Assembly (NCBI RefSeq): GCF_010994095.1
Contig: NZ_WJYO01000004.1
Span: 248,001 to 312,000 of the forward strand
Source of the DNA: Mumia xiangluensis
Lineage (GTDB): Bacteria; Actinomycetota; Actinomycetes; Propionibacteriales; Nocardioidaceae
Reading direction: 5' to 3'
DNA length: 64,000 nucleotides
The stretch's first letter is position 1. The number at the start of each line of letters is the position of its first letter. Below, one piece after another: positions 14,045-22,725 of this stretch. The notes under the pieces are model-generated. The model did no database searches. It was not told the DNA's origin and saw nothing but the letters and a program-made list of their open reading frames with translations. The position numbers and the translations under genes were made by a program.

Positions 14045-15292
14045 TCACGGTCCCAGCGCCTCGAGCTGCCCCTTCAGGTAGCGCCGCTGGGCGTCGTCGC
14101 CGGCGATCGCGATCGCGCACTGGTACGCGGCCGCAGCCTCCGCCGTACGCCCGAGGTCGGCGAGCAGGCGTGCGCGGACCGCGGGGAGGTAGGCGTACTC
14201 GCGCAGGCTCGGCGCGCCGGCCACCGCGTCGAGCGCCTCGAGCGCCGCGCCCGGACCCTCGACGTACGACACGGCCACCGCGCGGTTGAGCCTGACCACC
14301 GGGGTCGGCCAGACCTCGACCAGCCGGTCGTACAGGCGGAGCAGTGCCGGCCAGTCCGTCGTCTCGACGCTGACCGCCTCGGCGTGCACGCCGGCGATGG
14401 TGGCCTGCAGCGCGTACCGGCCGGCCCGCCCGTCTCTCGCCACGGCCCTCTCGACCGCCCGTGCCGTCGCTGCGCGCCCGCCGGCGATCAGGCGTACGTC
14501 CCAGGAGCCGCGGTCCTGACCGTCGAGGAGGACGATGTCGGCGGCACGCCGGGCCTCGGTCCGTGCCTGGGTGAACAGGACGAGTCCGAGCAGCCCGAGG
14601 ACTTCCGGCTCGTCGGGGAAGATCTCGGCGAGGCTCGTCGCGAGTGCACGCGAGGACTCCTCCAAGGAGTCGGTCTCGGGATCACGGGGGCGCTCGTGCG
14701 CTGCGGTCGCGACCAGGTGCACGACCTCGAGCACGGTGTCGAGGCGCGCGGGCAGGTCGTCGGCGGTCGGGACGGCGTACCGGATCCCCGCGGCGGTGAT
14801 CTTGTGCTTCGCCCGCGTGATGCGGGCGGCAGCCGTCGCGGGCTTGAGGAGCAGCAGGCCCGCAGCCGTCGGCGTCGGGAGCCCGCACACGACGCGGAGC
14901 GTGAGCAGCACCCGGTCCTGCTCGGCGAGCGCGGGATGGCAGCACGTGAAGACCAGTCGGAGCAGGTCGTCGTTCCAGTGCGCCGCCGCCTCGTCGACGT
15001 TGCGCGACTCCTCGCGCTGGACGAGGTCGGGCATCCGGTCGCGCAGCGAGCCCGCGCGGCGGTGCAGGTCGAGGGCGTGGTTGCGCGCCGTGCGGACGAG
15101 CCAGCCCACGCCGCTCTCGGGCACGCCGTCGCGCTGCCACGCCACGAGCGACCGCTCGAACGCGTGCTGGGCGCAGTCCTGGGCCGTGTCGAGGTCGCCC
15201 GCGGTGCGGACGGTCGCCGCGACCACGCGACCCCAGTGGTCGCGGTGCAGGGACGCGACGACGTCCGCGACGACGTCCGCGACGTCGGTCAT
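14045..15292 (-). CDS. ECF sigma factor, ECF42 group with C-terminal TPR-like extension
   Basis: 415 residues. The N-terminal half is an ECF sigma: region 2 DTAQDCAQHAFERSLVAW, region 4 around LLTLRVVCGLPTPTAAGLLL. The C-terminal half (about 190-415) is helical (LRLYDRLVEVWPTPVVRLNRAVA, AYLPAVRARLLADLGRTAEA) as in the ECF42 group (DUF6596). ECF42 genes sit beside a DGPF/YCII gene instead of an anti-sigma factor. Here the DGPF gene ends 10 bases upstream on the same strand, so the two form an operon. The extension is thought to be needed for activity. The N-terminus contains a small repeat (VADVVADVVA) from a duplicated 12-mer. Confidence 0.9.
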   Translation of the reverse strand: MTDVADVVADVVASLHRDHWGRVVAATVRTAGDLDTAQDCAQHAFERSLVAWQRDGVPESGVGWLVRTARNHALDLHRRAGSLRDRMPDLVQREESRNVDEAAAHWNDDLLRLVFTCCHPALAEQDRVLLTLRVVCGLPTPTAAGLLLLKPATAAARITRAKHKITAAGIRYAVPTADDLPARLDTVLEVVHLVATAAHERPRDPETDSLEESSRALATSLAEIFPDEPEVLGLLGLVLFTQARTEARRAADIVLLDGQDRGSWDVRLIAGGRAATARAVERAVARDGRAGRYALQATIAGVHAEAVSVETTDWPALLRLYDRLVEVWPTPVVRLNRAVAVSYVEGPGAALEALDAVAGAPSLREYAYLPAVRARLLADLGRTAEAAAAYQCAIAIAGDDAQRRYLKGQLEALGP

Positions 15293-15302
15293 CGAGCCTC
15301 GA

Positions 15303-15647
15303 TCACACGGCCATGATGGGCCGCACCTCGACCACGGCGGACGGTGCCTCCTTGGCGAGCGCGAGCGCCGCGTCCAGCCCGTCGCACTCGATGACGTAGT
15401 AGCCGCCGAAGGCCTCCTTGGACTCGACGAACGGCCCGTCGGTCACGACCGGGTCCGGTCCGGTCCGGACCGTCGTGGCCGTCGTCGTCGGCTGGAGAGC
15501 CTCGCCGCCGTGATCGATCGCTCCCGCGGCCACGATGGCCTTGCTGAACCGCTCGTGCGCGGCCATCATCGCGCCCCACTCCGCCGGGGTCGCGTCGACC
15601 CAGGTGGACTCGTCGTCGAAGAGGATGAAGAGGTAGCGCTCAGACAT
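15303..15647 (-). CDS. YCII/DGPF-domain protein, partner of ECF42
   Basis: 114 residues with the family motif TDGPFVESKEAFGGYYVIE in the middle. The fold is a dimeric alpha/beta-barrel. DGPF proteins are the standard neighbours and probable targets of ECF42 sigma factors; their biochemical role is not established. A strong ribosome site GAAGGAGG precedes the start. It is transcribed before the sigma gene, so any ECF42 autoregulation would act through its promoter. Confidence 0.88.
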   Translation of the reverse strand: MSERYLFILFDDESTWVDATPAEWGAMMAAHERFSKAIVAAGAIDHGGEALQPTTTATTVRTGPDPVVTDGPFVESKEAFGGYYVIECDGLDAALALAKEAPSAVVEVRPIMAV

Positions 15648-15694
15648 GGTGGGCCTCCTTCGCCGGGGCCCCGCCGATCGGTGCCCTCACTCAG

Positions 15695-15723
15695 GTAACG
15701 AACAGCATGCGTCGAGATCGACA
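15695..15723 (-). promoter_or_regulatory. Candidate ECF42-dependent promoter
   Basis: Read on the minus strand, TGTCGA (15723-15718) is followed after 17 bases by CGTTAC (15700-15695), about 50 bases before the DGPF start. As I recall, ECF42 promoters in Streptomyces carry TGTCGA at -35 and a CGA/TC-type -10. The -35 is exact; the -10 match is partial. Confidence 0.45.
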
Positions 15724-15730
15724 GCCGGCG

Positions 15731-16678
15731 CTACGCGACGTCGAGGAGCAGCTGCCACTGTGCCGCGACGCTCGCCGGACGGTAGCCGAGCGTGGTGTTG
15801 ATCGCGAGCATGTGCGCGTTCTCCTGAGCGTTCCACGTGTGGATGCGACGCGCCTGCGGGCGTACGGTCGCGAGCGTGCCCATCAGCGCTGTCTTGACGA
15901 GCATCCCCAGCCGGTGCCCGCGGTGCTCGTCCAGCACGAGGGTGTCGGCCTGGATGACCGACTCCGGGCGTGAGTCGGCGAACTCCTCGACCGAGTAGGC
16001 GGCCAGCGTCCCCGTCGGGCGGTGCTCGACCACTCCGACGACGGCGACCCGCCCGCTGGCGCGGCGCCGAGCGGTGGCCGCGCGCAGACGGGCGACGTCC
16101 CACGCGTCCTCGGCGTGCGCCATCCCACCCGCCGGCGGCGCGGTGGTCATGCGGGTCATCAGGGCGGCGTACTGCTCCTCCCACTCCGCGGGAACCTCGT
16201 CGACCCACACGTGCGTGCGGTAGTCGGGGCCGGCCGCGAGCGCCGCCTCCGACTCGAGGCGGGCGAGGTGGTCCGGGTCGACCGGGAGATCGATCGTCAG
16301 CTGTCGCTCGACCTGCTCGAGCACCAGCCCGTGCGCGAGCGCGAAGCGGGTGGACGCATCGACGGGGACGGTGCCCACGCCCGTCGAGGGCTGCAGCTCG
16401 TCCGCGTCCGGCCACGGGCCACGCGGGTGGGAGGTGTCGGCCTGGACGACGTGGCGCCCGGCCGCACGGACCTCGCTCGCGACTCGCTCGGCGAGTGCGG
16501 TCCCGATCCCTCGGCCACGCCAGCGGGGGTCGACCCCGACGTCGACGATCACCACATCGGTGTCACCGACCTGCGGTAGGCGTACGGAGGCGTGCCCGAC
16601 CACGGACTCGGGGGTCTGGGAGTCGTCGGCCACGGCGACCCACCGGTCGAGCGGCCGGTAGACCCTGTCGGCCATCAT
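15731..16678 (-). CDS. GNAT-family acetyltransferase, downstream part of an amber-interrupted gene
   Basis: This open part encodes 315 residues with two GNAT-like halves. The first has the acetyl-CoA loop VGVDPRWRGRGIGTALAERV at about residues 45-64. The second has a degenerate version near DEHRGHRLGMLVKTALMG. The same frame continues upstream through one TAG codon (16729-16727) into a 34-codon segment starting at 16831. The intact protein would have been about 366 residues. Translation from ATG 16678 or 16675 would lose the first helices and no clear ribosome site is seen. It is either a recent pseudogene, a truncated but working enzyme, or a sequencing error. Substrate unknown. Confidence 0.75.
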   Translation of the reverse strand: MMADRVYRPLDRWVAVADDSQTPESVVGHASVRLPQVGDTDVVIVDVGVDPRWRGRGIGTALAERVASEVRAAGRHVVQADTSHPRGPWPDADELQPSTGVGTVPVDASTRFALAHGLVLEQVERQLTIDLPVDPDHLARLESEAALAAGPDYRTHVWVDEVPAEWEEQYAALMTRMTTAPPAGGMAHAEDAWDVARLRAATARRRASGRVAVVGVVEHRPTGTLAAYSVEEFADSRPESVIQADTLVLDEHRGHRLGMLVKTALMGTLATVRPQARRIHTWNAQENAHMLAINTTLGYRPASVAAQWQLLLDVA

Positions 16679-16726
16679 CTCGGCCGACAGTGCCAGGTCG
16701 GGGACGAGGTCGTCGTGACCACGGAT

Positions 16727-16831
16727 CTAGCGATCGATCGCCTCGCGCACCCGGACGACCCCGCGCAGCGCCCAGTCCTCCGGCGAGGACAGCGAGGTCG
16801 GCAGCGGCACGGGCGCGAGGGAGACGGACAT
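16727..16831 (-). pseudogene. N-terminal fragment of the GNAT gene, ending in an in-frame TAG
   Basis: ATG 16831 opens 34 codons (MSVSLAPVPLPTSLSSPEDW and so on, to VREAIDR) that end in TAG at 16729-16727. The reading frame is identical to the GNAT gene below. The bases between the stop and ATG 16678 continue it as IRGHDDLVPDLALSAE. The N-terminal text resembles the start of other actinobacterial tandem-GNAT proteins, so this is the true beginning of the gene. Confidence 0.72.
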
Positions 16832-16886
16832 GGTCGCGAGTCTTGTCGCCGCGAGAGGTCGGGTCAAACCGGTTCTGCGCGCTGGG

Positions 16887-18194
16887 TCACTCGACGTCGC
16901 GGCGGCGCTGGTACGTGTCGGGGATCCCGTCGTGGTCGGCGTCCACCGCGTCCGCCTCGGCCACGCTGCGGTAGTGCCGGTTGCGTGTCGTGAGCAGGAT
17001 CGCTGCCAGGACCGCCGCGAGCAGCGACCCCTCGAGCACGCCGATCTTGACGTAGTCGTCGCGTTCCGACCCGAGACCGTACGCGAGGTCTCCGATGAGC
17101 AGCGAGACGGTGAAGCCGATGCCGCCCAGCATCCCGACACCGACGACGTCGACCCACGCGAGGTCGGGGTCGAGACGGGCGTGGGTGAACTTCGCGGTGA
17201 GCCAGGTCGCGCCGAAGATCCCGACGGTCTTGCCGACGACGAGGCCCAGCAGGATGCCGTAGGTGATCGTCGACCGGTTGGCATCGACGAGGCCGCTGAT
17301 GCCGCCGACGTCGACACCGGCGGCGAAGAAGGCGAAGACCGGGACGGCGATCCCGGCGGAGATGGGGCGCCAGACGTGCTCGAAGTGCTCGGCGAGACCC
17401 GGACCGGCCTCGGGGCCACCGGCCGCGGCGCTGCGCACCACCGGGACGGTGAAGCCCAGCACGACGCCGGCGACCGTGGCGTGGACGCCCGACGCGTGCA
17501 CCAGCGTCCATGCCGCGAACGCGAGCGGGAGGAGGAGCCAGGCCGCGCGGACCCGCCGCTGGACGAAGAACGCGAACAGCGCGATGGGGACGACCGCCGC
17601 GGCGAGGTAGGCGATGTCGAGGTCGTCGGTGTAGAAGATGGCGATCACGACGATCGCGAGCAGGTCGTCCACGATCGCGAGCGTCAGCAGGAACGTCCGC
17701 AGGGCCGTCGGGAGGAAGGACCCCAGGACCGCGAGGACGGCGAGCGCGAACGCGATGTCGGTCGCGGTGGGGATCGCCCAGCCGCGGAGGGCGCCGTCGC
17801 CCGTGCGGGCGTTCACCGCGACGAAGATCAGCGCCGGCACCACCATGCCGCCGACCGCGGCGATGATCGGGATCGCAGCCCGGCGGGGATCGCGGAGGTC
17901 TCCGGCGACCAGCTCTCGCTTGAGCTCGAGGCCCGCGACGAAGAAGAAGATGGCGAGCAGGCCGTCGGCGGCCCACGTGCCGAGGGTGAGGTGGAGGTGG
18001 AGCGACTCCGGCCCGACCTCGTAGTCGCGGAGGGAGACGTACGCGTCGCCGGCGGGCGAGTTCGCCAGCACCATCGCGAGGAGCGCGGCGCCGATCAGCA
18101 GGAAGCCACCGACGGTCTCCTTGCGCAGGAGCGCCGCGATGCGTGAGGTCTCGGTCCACGATCCCCGCCCGAGGACGGTGTCGTCGTGCTGCAC
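16887..18194 (-). CDS. nhaA: Na+/H+ antiporter NhaA
   Basis: 435 residues with about 12 membrane helices. It exchanges internal Na+ for external H+. The ion-binding aspartate pair is in LAIVDDLLAIVV, and the TM4 segment AIPTATDIAFALAVLAVLG is intact. Start GTG 18194 has AGGAG 6 bases upstream; the frame stays open much further upstream, but that part overlaps the ABC gene on the other strand. The extreme C-terminus carries DADHDGIPDTYQ, a thrombospondin-type-3-like calcium motif, which is unusual for NhaA. Confidence 0.95.
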   Translation of the reverse strand: MQHDDTVLGRGSWTETSRIAALLRKETVGGFLLIGAALLAMVLANSPAGDAYVSLRDYEVGPESLHLHLTLGTWAADGLLAIFFFVAGLELKRELVAGDLRDPRRAAIPIIAAVGGMVVPALIFVAVNARTGDGALRGWAIPTATDIAFALAVLAVLGSFLPTALRTFLLTLAIVDDLLAIVVIAIFYTDDLDIAYLAAAVVPIALFAFFVQRRVRAAWLLLPLAFAAWTLVHASGVHATVAGVVLGFTVPVVRSAAAGGPEAGPGLAEHFEHVWRPISAGIAVPVFAFFAAGVDVGGISGLVDANRSTITYGILLGLVVGKTVGIFGATWLTAKFTHARLDPDLAWVDVVGVGMLGGIGFTVSLLIGDLAYGLGSERDDYVKIGVLEGSLLAAVLAAILLTTRNRHYRSVAEADAVDADHDGIPDTYQRRRDVE

Positions 18195-18352
18195 GATGGG
18201 CTCCTGAGGGATCGCCGGAAATGACGCCGACCAGACTTCCCGGCACACCGGGAGCCATCCTACCGATCGACCGGCGAGGCGCTCAGAGAGACGGGCGTCA
18301 CAGAACCGTCCGGACGGGCGATATTCGGTCGCTCGGCGTCTGGGTGCGTCCT

Positions 18353-18365
18353 TACTCTGGAGGAC
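18353..18365 (+). promoter_or_regulatory. -10 box for leaderless ABC exporter operon
   Basis: TACTCT at 18353-18358, then GGAGGAC, then GTG 18366. The GGAGG is too close to the start to be a good ribosome site, so leaderless initiation is the better reading. Confidence 0.55.
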
Positions 18366-20090
18366 GTGAAGAACCTCCCGCTCGCCGATCCAGGCACACC
18401 AGACATTCGCTCGGCGACGCGATTCATGACGTGGATCTTTCGCGTCCAGGGATGGACCCTGATCGGTGCGATCGCCTTCGGCATCGTGTGGATGGTGGCT
18501 CAGGCGACGATCCCCGCGGTGATCGGTGCGGCGATCGACGCGGTCGTCGACGACGGCTTCGGCACCTCGCTGCTCCTGTGGACCGGAGTGCTCCTCGTCA
18601 TCGGTGGGGTCCAGGCGACCGCCGGCATCATGCGCCACCGCCTCGCCGTCCAGACCTGGCTGGATGCTGCCTACCGGACGGTGCAGCTGGTGAGCACGCA
18701 CGCCGGTCGGCTCGGCTCGGAGCTGAACCGCCGCGTCGCCCACGGTGAGGTCGTCTCGGTCGGGGCGACGGACATCGCGAACCTCGGCAACGCCGTCGAC
18801 GTGATGGGGCGGTTCGTGGGGTCGATCGTGGCCTACCTCGTCGTCGCCGCGATCCTGCTCGAGGCGTCCCCGACGCTCGGTCTGGTGGTGCTGATCGGTG
18901 TGCCGCTGCTGATGCTCGCGACCGGGCCGCTGCTGCGCCACCTCAACCGGCGCAACCAGCACGCCCGGGCGCTGCAGGGTGAGCTCAACACCCTCGCGAG
19001 CGACATCGTGGCCGGGCTGCGGGTCCTGCGCGGCATCGGTGGCGAGGCGATGTTCGACCGCCGCTACCGTGCTGCGTCGCAGGACGTCAAGCGCGCGGGT
19101 GTGCAGGTCGCGCGCGTCCAGTCGTACCTCGACGCCTTCCAGGTCCTGCTGCCCGGAGCCTTCGTGGTCCTGGTGGTCTGGCTGGGCGCGCGCTTCGCCG
19201 CCTCGGGTCAGATCACGCCCGGCGACCTGATCGCGTTCTACGGCTACGCCACCTTCCTGATGCTCCCGCTGCGCACCTTCACCGAGGCCGCCAACAAGCT
19301 CATCCGGGGCCACGTGTCTGCGCGGCACATCACGCGGATCCTGGGGATCGTCCCGAGCGTGACCGATCCCGTCGCTCCGGTGAGCCCGCCCGACGGCGAT
19401 CTCGTCGACGCCCCCACGGGCACCGTGGTGCGCCAGGGTCTGCTGACCGCGCTGGTCAGTGACGACCCCCGTGACGTCGTGGCGCTCGCCGACCGCCTCG
19501 GCGGATACCCGGCGCCCGGCGGCGACGTCGACGCGGTGACGTACGGCGGTGTGCCCCTCGGGGCGGTCGCGCGCGACGAGCTCCGCCGCCGCATCGTCGT
19601 CAACGACACCGGATCCGCGCTGTTCAGCGGGCGCCTGCGCGACGCCCTCGACGTCCGGCACGCGACCACCGATGCCGAGATCGAGCGCGCCGTCGCGAGC
19701 GCCTCGGCGGGCGACGTCCTCGAGACCCTGACCGACGGACTCGACGCCGAGCTCGCCGAGCGGGGACGTTCCCTGTCCGGCGGGCAGCGGCAGCGCGTCG
19801 TCCTCGCGAGGGCGCTGCTCACGGAGGCCGACGTGCTCGTGCTCGTCGAGCCGACGTCCGCAGTCGACTCGCACACCGAGGCGAGGATCGCCGGGCGGCT
19901 GCGCACGCACCGCGCTGGCCGGACCACCATCGTGACCTCCAGCAGCCCGCTGGTGCTGGACGTCGCCGACGAGGTCGTGTTCCTGTCCGGCGGGCGCGTC
20001 GCCGCACGAGGCAAGCACCACCACCTGATGACCACCGACAGCCGCTACCGGCAGGTCCTGACCCGAGAGGAGGCCGAGGACGTTGCGTGA
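18366..20090 (+). CDS. ABC exporter half-transporter with degenerate nucleotide-binding domain
   Basis: 574 residues: six membrane helices (about 1-320) fused to an ABC ATPase domain. The ATPase domain has no Walker A motif; the expected place (about residues 350-375) reads GTVVRQGLLTALVSDD. Walker B is VLVLVEPTSAVD, where Val494 replaces the Mg-binding Asp. The signature LSGGQRQR (from residue 470) is perfect. It therefore cannot hydrolyse ATP itself but can supply the signature face to its partner. The downstream gene overlaps by 8 bases and has the opposite pattern, so the two form a heterodimer. Cargo unknown. Confidence 0.9.
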   Translation: MKNLPLADPGTPDIRSATRFMTWIFRVQGWTLIGAIAFGIVWMVAQATIPAVIGAAIDAVVDDGFGTSLLLWTGVLLVIGGVQATAGIMRHRLAVQTWLDAAYRTVQLVSTHAGRLGSELNRRVAHGEVVSVGATDIANLGNAVDVMGRFVGSIVAYLVVAAILLEASPTLGLVVLIGVPLLMLATGPLLRHLNRRNQHARALQGELNTLASDIVAGLRVLRGIGGEAMFDRRYRAASQDVKRAGVQVARVQSYLDAFQVLLPGAFVVLVVWLGARFAASGQITPGDLIAFYGYATFLMLPLRTFTEAANKLIRGHVSARHITRILGIVPSVTDPVAPVSPPDGDLVDAPTGTVVRQGLLTALVSDDPRDVVALADRLGGYPAPGGDVDAVTYGGVPLGAVARDELRRRIVVNDTGSALFSGRLRDALDVRHATTDAEIERAVASASAGDVLETLTDGLDAELAERGRSLSGGQRQRVVLARALLTEADVLVLVEPTSAVDSHTEARIAGRLRTHRAGRTTIVTSSSPLVLDVADEVVFLSGGRVAARGKHHHLMTTDSRYRQVLTREEAEDVA

Positions 20091-21828
20091 CGCACTCCCG
20101 ATCGCAGGCACCGGCCTGCTCCGGTCGTACCTGCGCCAGGTCGCCCGCGACCATCGCCGAGCCCTGGTCGGCATCGTCGTCCTGCACGGCGCCGCAGCTG
20201 CCGCGGGGCTCGTCGTCCCGTGGCTCGTCGGCGACCTCGTCGCTGCGGCGACCGGTGGTGGCGAGAACGCCACCATCGACCGGCTCGCCGCCGTCATCGC
20301 GGCCTGCCTGATCGCGCAGACGATCCTCACCCGCTACGCCCGCCTCCGCTCGGCCGTCTTCGGCGAGGTCGTCCTGGCGCGGCTGCGGGAGGACTTCGTC
20401 GACGAGGCGCTGACCCTCCCGATCGGTGTGGTGGAGAGCGCCGGGACCGGTGACCTCCTCACGCGGACGTCGCGCGACGTCGACACGCTCGGCTGGTCCG
20501 TCCGCTTCGCGGTCCCCGAGACCGTCGTCGCGCTGGTGACGGCCGTGTGCACCATCGTCGCTGCCCTGCTCGTCGGAGGCTGGGTGGCGGTGCCGCTCGT
20601 GCTCGGTGTGCCGGTGCTGTGGCTGGCGACCCGCTGGTACCTCAAGCGCGCACGCGACGGCTACATCCGCGAGCACGCCTCGTACTCGCAGATCAACGCG
20701 ACCCTCGCGGAGACCGTCGAGGGAGCGCGCACGGTCGAGGCGCTCGGCCTCGGGGACCAGCGCCGCGAGCGCATCGACGCCGACATCGCGGAGTCGTACG
20801 CCGCCGAGTCGTACACCCGCCGCTTGCGGACCGTCTTCTTCCCGGCCGTCGAGATCGGATACCTCATCCCCGTCGCCGGCACGCTGCTGTTCGGTGGCTG
20901 GCTGATGGCGGAGGGGTCGATCACGCTCGCCGAGCTGACGGCCGCCGTGCTGTACGTGCGCTTCCTCATCGACCCCGTCGACCGGCTCCTCAACTGGATG
21001 GACACCCTCCAGGTCGGCGCCACGTCGCTCGCGCGGCTCCTCGGCGTCGCGGAGGTGCCCGACGACCGGGTCGCGAGCGGCCGGACTCCTGCAGGCGAGG
21101 AGATCGAGCTGGACGCCGTGCGCTTCTCCTACGTCGAGGGGCGCGAGGTGCTGCACGGCGTGGACCTCGAGCTGACCGCAGGGGAGCGCCTCGCGGTCGT
21201 CGGGCCGTCGGGTGCGGGCAAGTCGACGATCGGTCGACTGATCGCCGGCATCCAGGGGCCGACCCGGGGTGCCGTCACCCTGGGCGGTGTCGGGGTCACC
21301 GAGCTGGAGCTCGACGACCTTCGCCGCCGCGTCGCGCTGCTCACCCAGGAGCACCACGTGTTCGTCGGCACCGTCCGTGACAACCTCCAGCTGGCGCTGG
21401 AGTCACCCGGTGGCACCGACGACGACCGGCTCTGGGCCGCGCTCGACGCCGTGGACGCGCGCGAGTGGGTCGGGCATCTGCCGCACGGTCTCGACACGAT
21501 GGTCGGGTCCGGCGGGCACCGGCTGACCGACGCCCAGGCACAGCACCTCGCCCTCGCGCGGGTCGTGCTGACCGACCCGCACACGCTGGTGCTCGACGAG
21601 GCGACGTCGCTGATCGACCCGCGCGCGGCACGCGCCCTCGAGCGCTCGCTCAGCGCGGTGCTCGAAGGCCGCACCGTGGTCGCGATCGCGCACCGCCTCT
21701 ACACCGCGCACGACGCCGACCGCGTCGCCGTGGTCGAGGACGGCGAGATCAGCGAGCTCGGCAGCCATGACGAGCTGGTGGCGCGCGGTGGGTCGTACGC
21801 CGCCTTGTGGAAGTCCTGGCAGAGCTGA
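20083..21828 (+). CDS. ABC exporter half-transporter, ATP-hydrolysing subunit
   Basis: 581 residues, TTG start with AGGAGG about 9 bases upstream and an 8-base overlap with the previous gene. The membrane domain covers about residues 1-310. The ATPase domain has intact Walker A (GPSGAGKST, about residue 375), Walker B with catalytic Glu (TLVLDEATS) and the H-loop (IAHRL). Its signature is degenerate (LTDAQ from residue 481 instead of LSGGQ). Paired with the upstream subunit, only one complete ATP site can form. This is an extreme form of the asymmetric heterodimeric exporters; the substrate is not evident. Confidence 0.9.
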   Translation: MRDALPIAGTGLLRSYLRQVARDHRRALVGIVVLHGAAAAAGLVVPWLVGDLVAAATGGGENATIDRLAAVIAACLIAQTILTRYARLRSAVFGEVVLARLREDFVDEALTLPIGVVESAGTGDLLTRTSRDVDTLGWSVRFAVPETVVALVTAVCTIVAALLVGGWVAVPLVLGVPVLWLATRWYLKRARDGYIREHASYSQINATLAETVEGARTVEALGLGDQRRERIDADIAESYAAESYTRRLRTVFFPAVEIGYLIPVAGTLLFGGWLMAEGSITLAELTAAVLYVRFLIDPVDRLLNWMDTLQVGATSLARLLGVAEVPDDRVASGRTPAGEEIELDAVRFSYVEGREVLHGVDLELTAGERLAVVGPSGAGKSTIGRLIAGIQGPTRGAVTLGGVGVTELELDDLRRRVALLTQEHHVFVGTVRDNLQLALESPGGTDDDRLWAALDAVDAREWVGHLPHGLDTMVGSGGHRLTDAQAQHLALARVVLTDPHTLVLDEATSLIDPRAARALERSLSAVLEGRTVVAIAHRLYTAHDADRVAVVEDGEISELGSHDELVARGGSYAALWKSWQS

Positions 21829-21863
21829 CCGGACCTGTCGGTGGCACGGTGCATCGTGGAGGC

Positions 21864-22250
21864 ATGGATGCGACCGAGGTTGTCAGCCGGCTGGAGGCAC
21901 GCATGGAGGCGCGCGACTGGGAGGGCGTGGCCGCGCTCGTCGCTCCCGACGCGGTGATCGAGTGGCCGCGCACCGGCGAGCGGTTCAGCGGCGCGTCCTT
22001 CGTCGCGATGAACCGTGACTACCCGGAGGGCTGGTCGATCCGGGTGCGCGAGGTCGTCGGGAGCGGCGAGCGCGTCGCGTCCGACGTCGAGGTGACCCAG
22101 GAGGGGGTCGACGGCGTGTTCGTCGCCACAGGGTTCTGGACGGTGCGCGACGGGCGGGTGGTCGCCGCCCGCGAATACTGGTCGGGACCCGACCTCGACG
22201 ACGCCCCGGCTTGGCGCACGCCGTACCAGCTCGGAGACGGCGGGCCCTAG
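21864..22250 (+). CDS. SnoaL/NTF2-like small protein
   Basis: 128 residues. Motifs such as RLEARMEARDWEGVAALVAP at the start, and TGFWTVRDGRVVAAREYW near the end, are typical of the cone-shaped NTF2/SnoaL fold. These proteins act as small isomerases, hydrolases or ligand-binding domains, so no reaction can be assigned. The start at 21864 is preferred to the open frame from 21807, which runs into the ABC gene. Confidence 0.78.
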   Translation: MDATEVVSRLEARMEARDWEGVAALVAPDAVIEWPRTGERFSGASFVAMNRDYPEGWSIRVREVVGSGERVASDVEVTQEGVDGVFVATGFWTVRDGRVVAAREYWSGPDLDDAPAWRTPYQLGDGGP

Positions 22251-22277
22251 GCTGGCGGGGACGACCACGAGGAGGGC
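22248..22277 (+). promoter_or_regulatory. Promoter -10 and ribosome site of the Lrp-type gene
   Basis: TAGGCT at 22248-22253 is a good -10. GAGGAGGG at 22270-22277 is a strong ribosome site before ATG 22285. Unlike many neighbours, this gene has a short leader. Confidence 0.5.
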
Positions 22278-22284
22278 TGCCCCG

Positions 22285-22725
22285 ATGGATGCTGTCGACC
22301 GCGAGATCATCGGGCACCTGATGCGCGACGGGCGCGCCACGTACGCCGAGATCGGAGCGGGCGTCGGGCTGTCGGCACCCGCGGTCAAGCGGCGGGTCGA
22401 CCAGATGCGGCTGCGCGGGCAGATCACGGGCTTCACCGCACTGACCGATCCGGCGGCGCTCGGCTGGAGCACCGAGGCCTACGTCGAGATCTACTACGAC
22501 GGCAACGTGTCGGCCGCCGAGCTCAAGCGCAGCCTGGAGGCGATCCCGCAGATCGTCGGCGCATGGACGGTCGCCGGCAATGCCGACGCGATCGTCCACG
22601 TGATGGCGACGAGCATGACCGAGATCGAGCAGGTCGTCGAGCGGATGCGCGAGCACGCGAAGGTCGAGCGCACCCGGAGCGCGATCGTCATGTCGCGCCT
22701 CTTCGAGCGGCCCCGCTCGCGCTGA
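22285..22725 (+). CDS. Lrp/AsnC-family transcriptional regulator
   Basis: 146 residues. The N-terminal helix-turn-helix (DREIIGHLMRDGRATYAEIG, then VGLSAPAVKRRVDQM) is followed by an effector-binding RAM domain (about 65-140) with TEAYVEIYYDG and IPQIVGAWTVAGNADAIVHV. Lrp-family proteins sense amino acids or related ligands as octamers. No obvious target gene is adjacent. A hairpin terminator overlaps the stop codon and faces the convergent PspC gene. Confidence 0.92.
   Translation: MDAVDREIIGHLMRDGRATYAEIGAGVGLSAPAVKRRVDQMRLRGQITGFTALTDPAALGWSTEAYVEIYYDGNVSAAELKRSLEAIPQIVGAWTVAGNADAIVHVMATSMTEIEQVVERMREHAKVERTRSAIVMSRLFERPRSR

Noticed and set aside
15255-15290. Short tandem repeat at the ECF42 start as a regulatory element
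   Set aside because: Two copies of a 12-mer within the coding region, most simply a small in-frame duplication.
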